Positions 9,832 through 20,452 of a DNA stretch of 64,000 bases are shown one piece after another. The stretch spans positions 1,240,001 to 1,304,000 of the forward strand of contig OX337242.1 of the NCBI GenBank assembly GCA_946965045.2, in the 5' to 3' direction. Below the pieces are notes generated by a model. That model was not told where the DNA came from, did not search any database, and was given only the letters and a program-made list of their open reading frames with translations. The DNA is from Epithemia pelagica. Lineage: Eukaryota > Bacillariophyta > Bacillariophyceae > Surirellales > Surirellaceae. Positions within the stretch are counted from its first letter, which is position 1. The number at the start of each line of letters is the position of its first letter. The position numbers and the translations under genes were made by a program.

Positions 9832-11902
9832 ATGATGCTTCCTTCGTTTGAAAGGGTCCTTCGTTTGGGCTTGTCCTTCGTTTGGCTCGATTGTTTTGCT
9901 AGTGCAACCAGCTTTGACCAAGTGGTGTGGACCTTGACATCTCCCGTTGGTGGTGGATATGCGGGTCAAGCCCGATACTATGCTGGGCGTCAACAATTGA
10001 TTTTGACGGGTATAGTCTGGGACTCGGAGTTTTTGGAACACTCGGCCTGGCACACTTCTTTGGGACGACGACAAGAACGAAAAGTCTCGGAAGGGCTACC
10101 GGCGCATGGATTTTTTGGGTGATTCGCAGTGCTTTCTGGCCAGTCTCAACGTGTCGTCGTCCGACGTCCCAAATGCACTGCCTACATGGACTACCGCGCT
10201 CCAGTCTCAAGCGCCACCTCATGCCTGTGGCACTGCCATGGCTCTCCGAGAACAAGATACAGCCGCTCAACTCTTGGTCTTGGGCTATGAGCGACTGCCC
10301 GATCCCGTTCATACGGATTGGACGACGCGAGTGCAACAATCCTTGACCTTGTGGCAAGTCCATCCCGATAACCTCGTGCCGGCATCTCCCCTGACTACCA
10401 CGTTTTCCTTGTACCAAAATGAATTCCATCCCACCAACACGGATTGGACCAGTGTGCCGTCTCAATATCATCATCAATCCGATTCGTACATTTACTCCAT
10501 GGAGGCCGTCCCTGGTGAGGCACCCGATACGGTCTTTGTGGCCGTGACGCAAAGTGAGACGGTCCCTTCCTGGTTGTACAATATCGGTGAATTCGCCCCA
10601 GAGCAGCAACCAGACGACGAAACTCTACATTCGCAATGGTATCAACGCCAATTGTCATTGGTTCCAGAACTGGCCAATGGAGCTTCCACCGCCTCGTGGC
10701 GTGTTCCCATTGTCACAGGAGGAGTTCAACATATCGATGCCGATCATGGTACTGTATTGTGGTATACCAAATTTACCTACGGGCAGAATACTGCTCCGGG
10801 ACATGTCATGGTAACCAATGTAGCCTATTTTCCCAATACTCAGGACGGTGCCTCTGTCTTGGTGGGTGGATCGACACAAGCCAGTGGATCTCTGTTGGGT
10901 ACGGCCGTGACGGGTATCGCCGATCAATGGGATGGCTTTGTGACAAAATTGAAAGCCGACAATGGTGAATTGTGGACGGGTGATGCACAGCAGCAGCAAG
11001 ATGCTTCGATTCGCATTGCGAGTAGTCAAAATCGTCACGATTGGGTGGTAGCCATCTGTGGCCAAGGATCCAATCATGCGTATATCGTGGGCACGACACA
11101 GGGCTCGGTGGTGTCGGGAGGCAGCAACAATGATGGTGGAGCCTTTGTCATGCGTCTCAATGTGGATACCATGACAATCGAATGGACAGTCCAGTTGCCT
11201 GGTATGGGCGTCGTGGCCACCGCGTGTGCTATGGATCCTCAAGAACCATCCTCATTGACAACGACAAAGAATCTCTTGTATGTCGCAGGCGTCTTACCAG
11301 TCGGACATGCAGGATGGACGGTAAATGGAACGCTTCAGACCACGACGTCAAGTACCAGTAGATCCAGTCAAGATGCCTTTGTCGTTGCCATTGACGTGGA
11401 TCACATCAAGGGTCAAGTTGAATGGATTCATGAACTGGATTTCTCCGAAAAACAAGAATCCATCACCTCTCTCTCCTTGGACGATCATCATGTATGGGCC
11501 TATGGCAATTCGTACGATTCCGACACCCAAGAGAATCAGGTCTTTGTGGTTGCCTTGGATCGTGAAGCAGTGCCCAAACAAAACAAGGATGGCTCGCCTG
11601 TGCCACAAGAAGAGGAAGCGGACAACAAGGACGACGACAACGATAGCAGTGCAGTGGTGGTGGCCATTATGGTACCACTGGTGGTATTGGTCGTCGTGGC
11701 GTCCGGTTTGGCCATTTTACTGAAACGTCGTGCTCACAATCAAACCACCAAGGACGATTGGCAAACCACCATGCCTCAACATGAGCTGAAACTCCAAGAA
11801 CAGCAACAACCCCCCGAACAACCAAAAGACGATTCCCACACTTATTCGGGGGAATCCACCGAACGGGACTCTGCCAATGATGATACCAAGTCCATTGTGT
11901 AG
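9832..11902 (+). pseudogene. Secreted/membrane beta-propeller-like protein, frameshifted (copy A)
   Basis: The start ATG at 9832 precedes a signal peptide (about 1-25). At 10111-10116 copy A has six T where copy B has five; the extra T shifts the frame and stops translation at 10122, after about 96 residues. The remaining frame (to 11902) is open and encodes repeated W-T and DGFV-K-L/DGAFV-RL-type blades typical of bacterial-like propeller proteins, then one transmembrane segment (SAVVVAIMVPLVVLVVVASG) and a basic-acidic cytoplasmic tail. Type I surface or secretory-pathway membrane protein inferred. An error in the T run cannot be excluded. Confidence 0.7.
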
Positions 11903-12383
11903 AACACAATATTACGAATAGACAGACCGATAGCTTCAAGGCCTCTTCCCTTGTTGGACGGCCTTGTGGGTTTCTCTTCTGTAGAGAATGGGGAAGAATA
12001 TGATACTTACTCCTACTCCCTCTGTAAAGTCTTTGTTGCACCAACTGGTTTTTGGCTTTTTTAGTCGCATTAAAAACTCACGTAGACTCTGGTACAAATC
12101 TACAGGAGGACGGCTGGCTCATTCGGAGTCGAACTCGACCAAATTTTGGAGATGAAGATAAGGCTGTGGCACGTGCCTTGGTCTGGATGTAAGCACAACC
12201 CAGCCGTCTCCTACGTCCACTCGTCTCCCTCCAACAAACCAAAAACACACCAAATGCAACAACAACAGCATCACAGCAGCAACAACAAAATAAACTCTAA
12301 TCCTAGGTGTACAATCAATGGCGGTAGCCCCTGGCCGCCTCCTGGATCAAGTGGAGGTCGGCCAGGTATTCATTGTTTAAGAT

Positions 12384-13758
12384 TTAGATTTCTTGGTATA
12401 GTTGTAGGTTAGATTCAGATGGAGGTTTGTGGAGAGCGTCTGTGACTTCAAGCACAGTAGGCAGCTCTCCACGCTTTTCCAACTGCTCTTTGTTCATGTG
12501 TGGTATTTTGTAGGTGTTGTCTCCATTCTGCTCAATGATGCAGTTCAAGCAGGATTGTAAGGTAAGCCATGTCCTGTTTATCATCTCCTTTGGGTACTCA
12601 TCAAATGCCTTCTTTACAGTGTCCAACAGTGTCTTTTTGTCAGTCCCAACAATCAAACACCTGCTCTGCAGCGCCCTAAAAAACCCAAGGTCACAGATGT
12701 TGCAGTCTGGACTGTTAGCAGGTTGTGTGAAAAGTTGTGCCTTCAATCCCTGACTTGCTTCCGCTGATTCAAAGAAATCAATGATGTCAAGGTCGCTCTC
12801 ATACACGTGAGATTTGGCACCGTCTTGTTGGATCCTGATGTTTCTGTTCCTGCGATCACTTTCTGGCCAGTTACTGAGGATGCCTTCCACAACCTTGTGC
12901 ATTAATAAGTCTCTGTAGCACTCTCTATCGATAGACTTGTTTCTCCAAACCATAGTCCCTTTAGGCCTGTTGACAGAACTTCTCTTCGCTGGTTCCCAAC
13001 TCCCCACTGGCCAAATACCCACCTTACCATCCCACCAGGCATTCAACGATGGCACAAAACGAGGACGAGCAATCGCGCAAATGAACATTACCTTTGTTAT
13101 GTGGCTTTTGTGCTTGACTTTCCGGACAGGGTCCGGTTCATCCCTCGACATGATATACCTTTGGCCGTCCTTAGAAACAAAAAACCATTTTTCATCGACA
13201 TGCACAAGATCCATCATGTCCATGTACTTACTAGGACATGATGGGTCAACAAAGGAAGCAGCATAGTTGAGGCGGGTTTGTTTGTTTGCATCGGTGAGGT
13301 ATGGTTTCAATGAACTTGAATGACTTCGAAGTGTTCCCTCTTTGATCAACGTCTTGACATGGGTGTGTGAAATCTTACACCCAGACTCGCCAAGACCGAA
13401 GGAGAGTTTTCGGAGCGTAGTGCGCATGTGCAGTGGAAGTGATTTAACCCCTTCGGCAATCGTGTTTGGATTATACTTAGGGGGGGGGAGCACGGAATTT
13501 CGACTGCGACAAAATTTCAGGAGTGTGAACTGTGCCCTGGGCACGTGACTTCCGCGCGCGCGCCCAAAGTCTACTTATCGTTGAATGAGAGACCTGAAAA
13601 TCTTTGGCGACGCTCCTGATTGCACCTCTTGGCAATGGTCCTTCTTTCTCCATCTGTAGGAGCACCAAAATGGCCCGACCACGGCGTTGTGCTGGCATCT
13701 CTGGTCGCTTTGGCCCTCCAGGAGGGCGTCCTGGCCCTCTCGCTCTCGTAGGTGGCAT
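12384..13758 (-). pseudogene. Mariner transposase, plant-type, one frameshift
   Basis: The N-terminal part (13758-13490) has a GRP-type basic stretch and a helix-turn-helix (VSHSTISRLWARA). The catalytic part (to 12384) has HVDEKWFF, IQQDGAKSH and QPANSPDCNICDLGFF, the three Asp blocks of plant-like mariner transposases. The two parts lie in different frames that overlap at a run of nine C on the coding strand (plus 13480-13488); one base fewer would join them. By my count 43 residues separate the second Asp from the Asp of the CDLGFF block, more than the 39 of typical plant elements. The frameshift makes this copy inactive unless the C run is misread. Confidence 0.8.
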
Positions 13759-14196
13759 CTACCGTAATTTGCGCATTCCTGTCCCCCCTATAGTCCTGTC
13801 CCCCCACTCTCCTTAAACGTACATGGCCCCCTAACTTTTTATCTGTAGGTTCTTTCTGGGCTTATGGGTTACCCCCACATTCCTCACGTTCCGAGCTTTC
13901 TATCGCACTGCCTGACATTACATGAGAGTGAATCAAAGAGGAGAAACAAGAGATAAAGCATGATGGGTATTATGATTAGGGTTAAGGCTACGCATTGAAG
14001 CACGGTCTTTCCCCTGACTGGAATTGTGCGACCAAACCTTATCTACAACCCCGAGGTTGAAAATTAATTTACTAAGAAATTAATTGTATTGTGTGAATGG
14101 AATCTTAAGAAAAATTATCAAAAATTGCGTAGTCCTGTCCCCCTCCTCTTAATTTTTGTACATTCCGGGGGGACAGGAATCTGCAAATTACGGTAG
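13759..14196. mobile_element. Foldback/MITE-like element next to the transposase start
   Basis: Starts CTACCGTAATTTGC and ends with the inverse: 30-base terminal inverted repeats (13759-13788 and 14167-14196) with about two mismatches. Internal copies of CCTGTCCCCC occur at 13793 and 14132. TA lies one base inside each end, so a TA-TA insertion is possible. No coding potential. Its left end abuts the ATG of the mariner transposase, so it replaces or separates the transposase leader. Confidence 0.6.
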
Positions 14197-14642
14197 AGGT
14201 CAACCGGTACGCGATGAAAGTAGGTGCTTCCAATGCGTCCCCTTTTTCGATCATAGATGGTCAGGAATGCAAAATCGAACATATAAATTATATATCGAAA
14301 TGTTTGTACTGAAAAGAGCTATAAGCCTATATAATTTTTTTGACCAACGGACATACGCCCGTGAAATGACTTCAAAGACTCCCTCTTAGGAGTAGGAATA
14401 GATACTCGTGTGGAAACATAGGAGTAGTTTTGCGTGTACCCAGGTAGCAAAACTATGGTGATCACAAATCCCCAAATTTTGAAAATATCGACAAGCACCC
14501 CCCAAAAAGTATATTGTAGTCCCCCTTTTCAACAGTTTGGTCATCGCTGACAAGACAAATTTGCCATTATGCCCATCACATTGGAGATAAACACAATTGA
14601 ATCCTTTTGCCCAACAAGCAACATCTTGAACACAAACAAGAT

Positions 14643-15138
14643 ATGACACAAGTGAAGCGAAAGAAGAATACGGGCGGGGGAAAATGGCTAGTTCGAAGCT
14701 CATTGGTCCTTTTACTCGTCGTTCCATGGTTTGTGGCCATGTTTGGACCATTTCGTTTGTATGACGGTGCTATCGAACGAAATAGTGAAGGAAACGGTTT
14801 AGCAAAAGATAGCCTCCTTCTTCGAGAAAAACATTACGTCGTGGAAAGCAAAGATGACGACAAGGCTGAAGGCTCGGAAGAAGAAGACGAGGACAAGCCA
14901 GATGATGGTGAGAACGTGCGTGATGGCAGCACTGATCCAGCAGAAGAAGAAGAGGAGGAGGAAGAAGAAGAAGAAAAGGAAGGGGAGGAAGAAGAAAAGG
15001 AGGAGGAGGAAGAAGAAGAAGATAAAGAGAGTGAAGGTGAACAAGAGGAGGAAGAAGAATCCGTTGCTCGAAGATTGTCCAGTCCACCAAATGAAAATGG
15101 CAAGGATATGCTTGTTCCCAAAAGATATGTCATGGAAC
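14643..15138 (+). pseudogene. Membrane-anchored cyclophilin, 5' part only (copy A)
   Basis: ATG at 14643 (MTQVKRKK). About 165 residues remain: basic N-terminus, signal anchor (VRSSLVLLLVVPWFVAMFG), then a long Glu/Asp tract (about 80-150). Copia element 15139-20372 is inserted after GGAAC. The isomerase domain is lost apart from 75 further bases at 20378-20452. The acidic tract is a few residues longer than in the intact gene at 61212-62210. Confidence 0.85.
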
Positions 15139-15920
15139 TGTTAGAATTCTCACCGTCTATGGTGGTTAGATTCTACATCTCATCGATTCCCCATGTCACA
15201 TAGCCTCGTGCTATCGCATCATGCCATCTAGCTTCGAGCTATGTTCCCTAGCTTCGCGCTATATCGACCTATATTTCTTCGCAAATCATGAAAAGTGAGA
15301 ATAGATTGACGAACTCACTCTCAAGACTAAACTGGGTCGTGCGGTATTACAACGGACGTAAATTTGGCCGTTGCTCGGACATTATACTAACGCCCTAAGC
15401 GTACGCGCCCGAAATCATCGAGCGCGCCCAAGCGACATCCGAGCGCTGTCGGCATCTATCCGACCCAACGGTCTAAGTATCCCAAGCACGACACACGATC
15501 ACGCGAGACCATATTTCCATTCCCACAATCTCCAAATTGTCAACAAGCTGCGCGCCATGAAAACAACTATACCAACCCAAAGCAAGAGCTGTTGACCCTG
15601 TATATGTTATCCGTCCACATATACATGTCATATACATCACATGAATCGACTCCAACTATTCCAAACCTGTTGCCGCCAAGAACCTATGACACATGACCCT
15701 TGGCAGGACCGACATTTCACGTAGACCTATCGTAGTAATCAACACACAATCTAACAATATCACCATTTATCACATCTTCTTTTGTGTCCCGACTATCCTT
15801 CTGATAGACTTCAACTTGCTTGCTTCTCTGACCCTGAGAAGCTTGTATCGGTTGGTGACCTACCTGATTGTCTGCTCTACCGAGCATCAATGCCTCTGCA
15901 ATTCCAAGAGAATTGTAACA
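15139..15920 (+). repeat. Copia 5' LTR
   Basis: 782 bases, TG...CA ends (TGTTAG to TAACA). Nearly identical to the solo LTR at 44948-45731. It contains three hairpin-like motifs TAGC-(C/T)TCG-xGCTAT at 15201-15214, 15229-15242 and 15249-15262. The sequence after it, CAGTCTCAGAGC, resembles an initiator-Met tRNA primer site. Confidence 0.85.
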
Positions 15921-15926
15921 GATTAA

Positions 15927-16736
15927 CAGTCTCAGAGCTTATTTCCTTGTGGTTTCATTGATACTAACGAGCTTATCACTCCTGTACGACAGATCTATCG
16001 AGCCAACCTGCACCCCGGGCAGCCCGATACCCTGGTGCAGCAGGAACTGGTGCCGACGCCGAAGGCAGCCAACACATCGGTCAACATCTCCGTCGACAGT
16101 TCCAACAGCAACCCATTCGAGACTCCAACCCAGCCTCACGCTCCGATCCCTGCGCCGTTGCTTCGGCCCCCGAGTCCGCCTCGTCGGCTCGTCCCTTCTC
16201 GATCCCGTCGTACCACCCGGTTGATTGCTGATCATATCAAGTACTTCCGTCAACCAACTTGTTCGACCTTCGATCCCGAGATCATCCGTGGGGAGACCCA
16301 GATCGAACGCCAGTTCCAATCGGTGACCCACATCGTCGACCAAGAAGACATTGACCGTCTGAACGATCAACTTCATCGTTCTCCGAGGCGTCGCCTCATC
16401 TTGGCCGCCCTCTCGGGCAACCCCATCCGTACTGTCCACCTCCGCTTCCTAACCTTCGAGCGCCCAACTGGATACTACAATACCATCTACGTCGTGAACG
16501 CGACGACTTGCCCTCTGCCTCCTAACGTTGTACGCCTAGATAACTACGTTGCCTACATCCACGAGGTCCATACCATCGAGGACCATCGTGCAACTATCTT
16601 CCCTTTGCGTACCGAGGTCGAGAACCACTTGGCTGAAGGTGATACCCCTTCTTCTGTTGCTTGTGCTGCCCCATCTGAGCCTGGAAACGACTCTGATTAT
16701 TCGGAAGAGAGTGGGGATTCGGAGACCGAAGCTTAA
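15927..16736 (+). CDS. ATG-less 269-codon frame in the Copia leader
   Basis: Open from just after the primer-binding region to a TAA at 16734-16736 and containing no ATG codon. It is more GC-rich and more CCC/GTC-biased than the gag-pol region. The protein has a Pro-rich segment, an Arg-rich block (RRLVPSRSRR), a folded-looking middle (HIVDQEDIDRLNDQL) and an acidic end (DYSEESGDSETE). Canonical copia elements have no gene here. It may be a captured host exon, an extra leader protein reached by splicing or non-ATG initiation, or an untranslated remnant. No family recognised. Confidence 0.4.
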   Translation, partial: QSQSLFPCGFIDTNELITPVRQIYRANLHPGQPDTLVQQELVPTPKAANTSVNISVDSSNSNPFETPTQPHAPIPAPLLRPPSPPRRLVPSRSRRTTRLIADHIKYFRQPTCSTFDPEIIRGETQIERQFQSVTHIVDQEDIDRLNDQLHRSPRRRLILAALSGNPIRTVHLRFLTFERPTGYYNTIYVVNATTCPLPPNVVRLDNYVAYIHEVHTIEDHRATIFPLRTEVENHLAEGDTPSSVACAAPSEPGNDSDYSEESGDSETEA

Positions 16737-17056
16737 TTACTCATAGTTAACTCCCGTCCTCTCAAAACCTTTCCAAGACTTAAACTCAACGCACATCCGG
16801 GAACCCTTGGTCGCACAACACGCCACACATTCCCGTCAAATCGCGAAAATTCGGCGAAAATTTGTTGAAACTCGGCGAAAATTGGTCGGAATCAACGGAA
16901 ATTTCCAGGAGTCGCACATCACAACACACATCCGGGTATCACATACGTGGTACATACGTGGCACACGTGGTACATCCGGGTTCACATCACATCACACATT
17001 AAATAAACCACATCACACCGCACATTAAATAAACATCGAACCAACCAAATAACACC

Positions 17057-20000
17057 ATGGATCCTCAATCACCCAAGACACCTACGACTCCTAAGGGAGA
17101 AGATAACCAAGACAATGTCTCGAACACAGACCTATTCGACCACATCATATTTACTGTCTGCCAATTCTTTACCAAAGAAAGGGCCGACTACTTAATGAAG
17201 TGGATGAAATACCATGGTTTTGAGAACATTACCCATGTTATCTCGTATATGCAAACTAATACCGAGGAATCCATGAACGAACTGACACAATACAAGGTCA
17301 ACAAACAGACACATGATCTACAAGGCCCCACAAGACAGCAGATCAAGCTCTTGGCTTATTGGGCCATATACAAGACCAATGAAATTCAAGACAAGCTATC
17401 CAATAGCGACTGGATGAACCTAACGAGGAAAGAGTTCAACATTTGGAGGATCAATACAAATTTCTCTAAGGGACCACCTAGCCAAGTTCCAGTCTCGCCA
17501 ATGAAGTCACCGTCATCTGTGAAATCTGTCAGCACAGTTACGGCCGCATCCCAATCTCAACAAGACCTTACAGCATTCAGAAAGGGAACTAAGCGCGACG
17601 CAACTGCATATGAGGTATTCAAGGATGAACGATACACTACGATTCATTCTGGCGTGTATTCAAGACTACAGCTAAGGCTCAAGGCCTATCCAACGTTCTG
17701 AATTTCAAATACACACCACCCCATGATGATGAGTATGCCGAAGAACTTTTTCAAGAGCAACAAGTATTTCTCTACTCCGTTCTTGTCCGTATCATTCAGA
17801 CTGACCAAGGTCGAGCCTATGTACGTGAACATGAACATGATGAAGATGTGCGTGCCGTATTGCAGAAGTTACACTCTTTGCATACCGAATCCGACCTAGC
17901 AAAACGAGAAGTCCTCCGTTTAACCAACTACATTTCCAATCTACGTCTTGACGACACATGGCGCGGAACAACACGTCAATTTCTTCTACACTTTCAAGAG
18001 CAGCTACGTTTGCTAGACAATCTAGTGACATTGTCTGATCGCATCCCTGATCATACCAGGATGACCTTCCTCATGCAAGCTGTAGAAAAGGTACCTGATC
18101 TCCGCCGAGTCAAGATCTTGGATAATGTGGTGAACACCAAATCCGGTGCAAAATCCCTTTGCTATCAATCATACTTCCGTCTCCTTCTAGACGCAGCTTA
18201 TGACCATGATCAAGCAACCCAGTCATCTGTTCATAGTCGCCGTCAACATGTCAAACAACATGAATCACTATATGGCCAAGATACAGATGCTGACATAACC
18301 TCACAAGATGATATGGAGTATCATGTCCACAACACCAAAGCGACATCTGAATCTCCATCCTCTTCGTCCAAGGTTAGTCTACTGCGTGACCTATGGTTCA
18401 AACTTTCTGAAGAAGATCGCAAGTTGATGATTGAGTATAACAAGATGATTCAAGCACCTTCATCAACAACACCGAGGAAAGTGCAAACACATGCCCTCGA
18501 CATTGATCCGGAACCTGATCCTGACCCCAACCAAGTTGCATCTGATGACGACTCACCTGGCGTAGTCCCTGAGCATCCAGATGATTCAGATCCGGTTACA
18601 CAATTTATCAACCAAGCCATGACGACTGATATCAATCACCCGGCAACTGACCTGACTAGTGTTCTTTCTGACGCCAAGTCCAAGACGAGCAAGAAGGTTA
18701 CTTTCAAAGCCAACATGCATAAACAAGCAGGACATGTTCCACGCTATTTGTTTTCCAGGAAATCTACTTTACCAGGAAATCAATTGATTGACCGTGGTGC
18801 TAATGGAGGACTTGCTGGTTCTGACATGCGCATCCTTTCTAAGACTGGCCGCCATATCACTATTGTGGGTATTGATAACCATGAACTTACTGGACTTCCT
18901 GTCGTCACATGTGCCGCAAAGACCAATGATGGACCTATTGTCGGCATCTTCAATGAATATGCTTATTATGGAAAGGGCTTATCTATCCATGCTCCTGGTC
19001 AATTCGAGCATTTCGGACTTGCTGTTGATGAACGATCTGTTAAAGTTGATGGTAAACAACGCATCACTACACTTGATGGTCGTGCTATACCCCTTCACAT
19101 CAAGGATGGGTTAGCCTACATCCACTCCTTGGGTATCCCCAGCGACGATGACATGAATACCTTACCTCAGATCATCTTCACGTCACCCGACACATGGGAT
19201 CCTGGTGTTCTGGACCATTCGTACTCTCCCACACCCTCTGACAATGATCCTGATTGGAAACACGTCAAGACTGATGGCAGTATGTCGAACCATCCATATG
19301 ACAACTATGGGGAGTACACTGATCGTGTTGTTTGTAACCTCAATCTCCTTTTGGATCTCCCATACGATCATGGACCTGACGACGCACCCTTCTTTTCTAT
19401 CTATGCTGACACAGAAGGTAATGATCCTACACTTCATGCCTCTGTCCACCGTCGTTACCAGGAAGCGTATGACTGGAAGAAGTTCCGTCCATTCTTTGGT
19501 TGGCAATCTGAAGATGTTATTGCCGATACGTTCAAGCACACTACACGTAATGGTAGCATTACTTTTGACCACGACACCCTCAAGAAACATTTCAAGGCTC
19601 GCAATCCGGTCCTTAATATACCTCGACGTCATGAACCCGTTGCTACTGACTCGGTTTTCTCCGACACCCCTGCTGTTGACCATGGCGGTAAAGTCGCACA
19701 AATCTTTGTTGGTCGAGATACTCTGGTTACTGATATCTATGGGATCAAGTCAACCAAACAGTTTGTCAATACTCTTCAGGACAACATCCCGTTTCGTGGT
19801 GCCATGGAGACTCTTATCAGTGATGGTGGTTCATCTCTCATCTCTCAAAAGGTCAAAGACATTCTTCGCACTTTGCTTATTGGGGAGTATCGGTCCGAAC
19901 CTTATCATCAACACCAGAATAAGGCTGAAAACCGTTACCAGACCGTCAAACGTATGACCAACGCTCTCATGAATGCCACTGGTTGCCCTGCCAACACCTG

Positions 20001-20256
20001 GCTTCTTTGCCTTGAGTATGTCTGTGACTTATTGAACCATACATCATCACCCACCCATTCCGGTCGCACTCCTCTTGAGGCTCTCTCCGGACGCCCACCC
20101 GACATTACTCATCTCTTGTTCTTTCCTTTCTGGGATGAGGTTTACTACCGTGTCGACCCCGCTGAACCCAATTCCGGTTCATATCCATCTTCATCTGATG
20201 AGAAACTTGTATCACCATTTATCACATCTTCTTTTGTGTCCCGACTATCCTTCTGA
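17057..20256 (+). pseudogene. Copia gag-protease-integrase, frameshifted and lacking reverse transcriptase
   Basis: The gag frame starts at ATG 17057. Near 17640 it shifts into the frame that stays open to 20256; the text (FKDERY, then SFWRVFKTTAKAQG) reads as one ancestral protein with a 2-base insertion. The later part holds a protease-like motif with D-R-G-A-N in place of D-S/T-G-A-N, and an integrase core with Asp blocks (VTDIYG, LISDGG) and the Glu block (HQNKAENRYQTVKR), then NHTSS-type C-terminal sequence. It ends in the 3' LTR fragment, with no YVDD reverse transcriptase or RNase H. Non-autonomous. Confidence 0.85.
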
Positions 20257-20372
20257 TAGACTTCGACTTGCTTGCTTCTCTGACCCTGAGAAGCTTGTAT
20301 CGGTTGGTGACCTACCTGATTGTCTGCTCTACCGAGCATCAATGCCTCTGCAATTCCAAGAGAATTGTAACA
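20210..20372 (+). repeat. Copia 3' LTR remnant
   Basis: Matches the final 160 or so bases of the 5' LTR with one substitution (CTTCGACTTG versus CTTCAACTTG), ends TAACA and is followed by target copy GGAAC. The front of the LTR was lost in the internal deletion. Confidence 0.85.
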
Positions 20373-20452
20373 GGAACTTGATGGTTTGGACGGACAAGAA
20401 TCAACCGGAAAGGTGATTATTGAGTCAAGGCCAGGGTGGGCTCCAATTGGCG
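20373..20452 (+). pseudogene. Cyclophilin remnant to the right of the Copia insertion
   Basis: Continues the cyclophilin coding sequence (DGLDGQESTGKVIIESRP region) for 75 bases after the target duplication and then leaves homology with copy B at GGCG|AAGC (B has GGCG|CTGC at 61758/61759). This is the right breakpoint of duplication copy A. Confidence 0.85.

Larger units (their letters stand above)
12016..14386. mobile_element. Mariner-like DNA transposon inserted in copy A
   Basis: Copy B reads ACTCC-TA-GGAG without interruption (TA at 60956-60957). Copy A has 2371 extra bases bounded by TA at 12014-12015 and 14387-14388, the target duplication expected of mariner elements. The left end starts CTCCCTCTGTAAAG, like plant mariner/Stowaway termini. 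The right end reads AAAGACTCCCTCT and is not a clear inverted copy, so it may be rearranged. It carries a minus-strand transposase (12384-13758) and a 438-base foldback element (13759-14196). Bases 12016-12383 and 14197-14386 show nothing else. Confidence 0.8.
15139..20372 (+). mobile_element. Ty1/copia retrotransposon, internally deleted, inserted in the cyclophilin gene
   Basis: 5234 bases flanked by the 5-base target duplication GGAAC (15134-15138 and 20373-20377), with the empty site in copy B at 61679-61683. 5' LTR 15139-15920 (TGTTAG...TAACA), leader frame 15927-16736, gag-pol 17057-20256, then only the last 163 bases of the 3' LTR (20210-20372). Reverse transcriptase, RNase H and most of the 3' LTR are missing. 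The deletion junction has shared TATCACC, suggesting microhomology. The 320 bases between leader frame and gag hold short ACACGTGG/TACGTGG repeats and no gene. In the 163 shared LTR bases I see one difference, so the insertion is young. Confidence 0.9.
1..20452. repeat. Segmental duplication, copy A (interrupted by two transposons)
   Basis: Bases 1-20452 align in the same orientation with 47865-61758; base 1 pairs with 47865. Homology runs to 12015, resumes at 14387, stops at 15138, resumes at 20373 and ends at 20452 inside a cyclophilin gene. The two gaps are a mariner and a Copia insertion. The left end lies outside the window. By eye the copies differ by about one base per 100-200, plus a few indels: one 1092-base deletion in A, one 11-base repeat unit near 4345, single-base indels at 10111 and near 7090. 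Gene order is identical in both copies. Uncollapsed haplotypes are an alternative to a real duplication. Confidence 0.93.

Noticed and set aside
10655-11242. 195-codon minus-strand frame and similar ones over the propeller gene
   Set aside because: Antisense shadows; the plus frame has a signal peptide, blade repeats and a membrane anchor.
14770-15133. Hydrophobic or Ser-rich minus frames opposite the cyclophilin stalk
   Set aside because: Shadows of the Glu-coding GAAGAA run; the same is true at 61339-61703 and 8581-8862.
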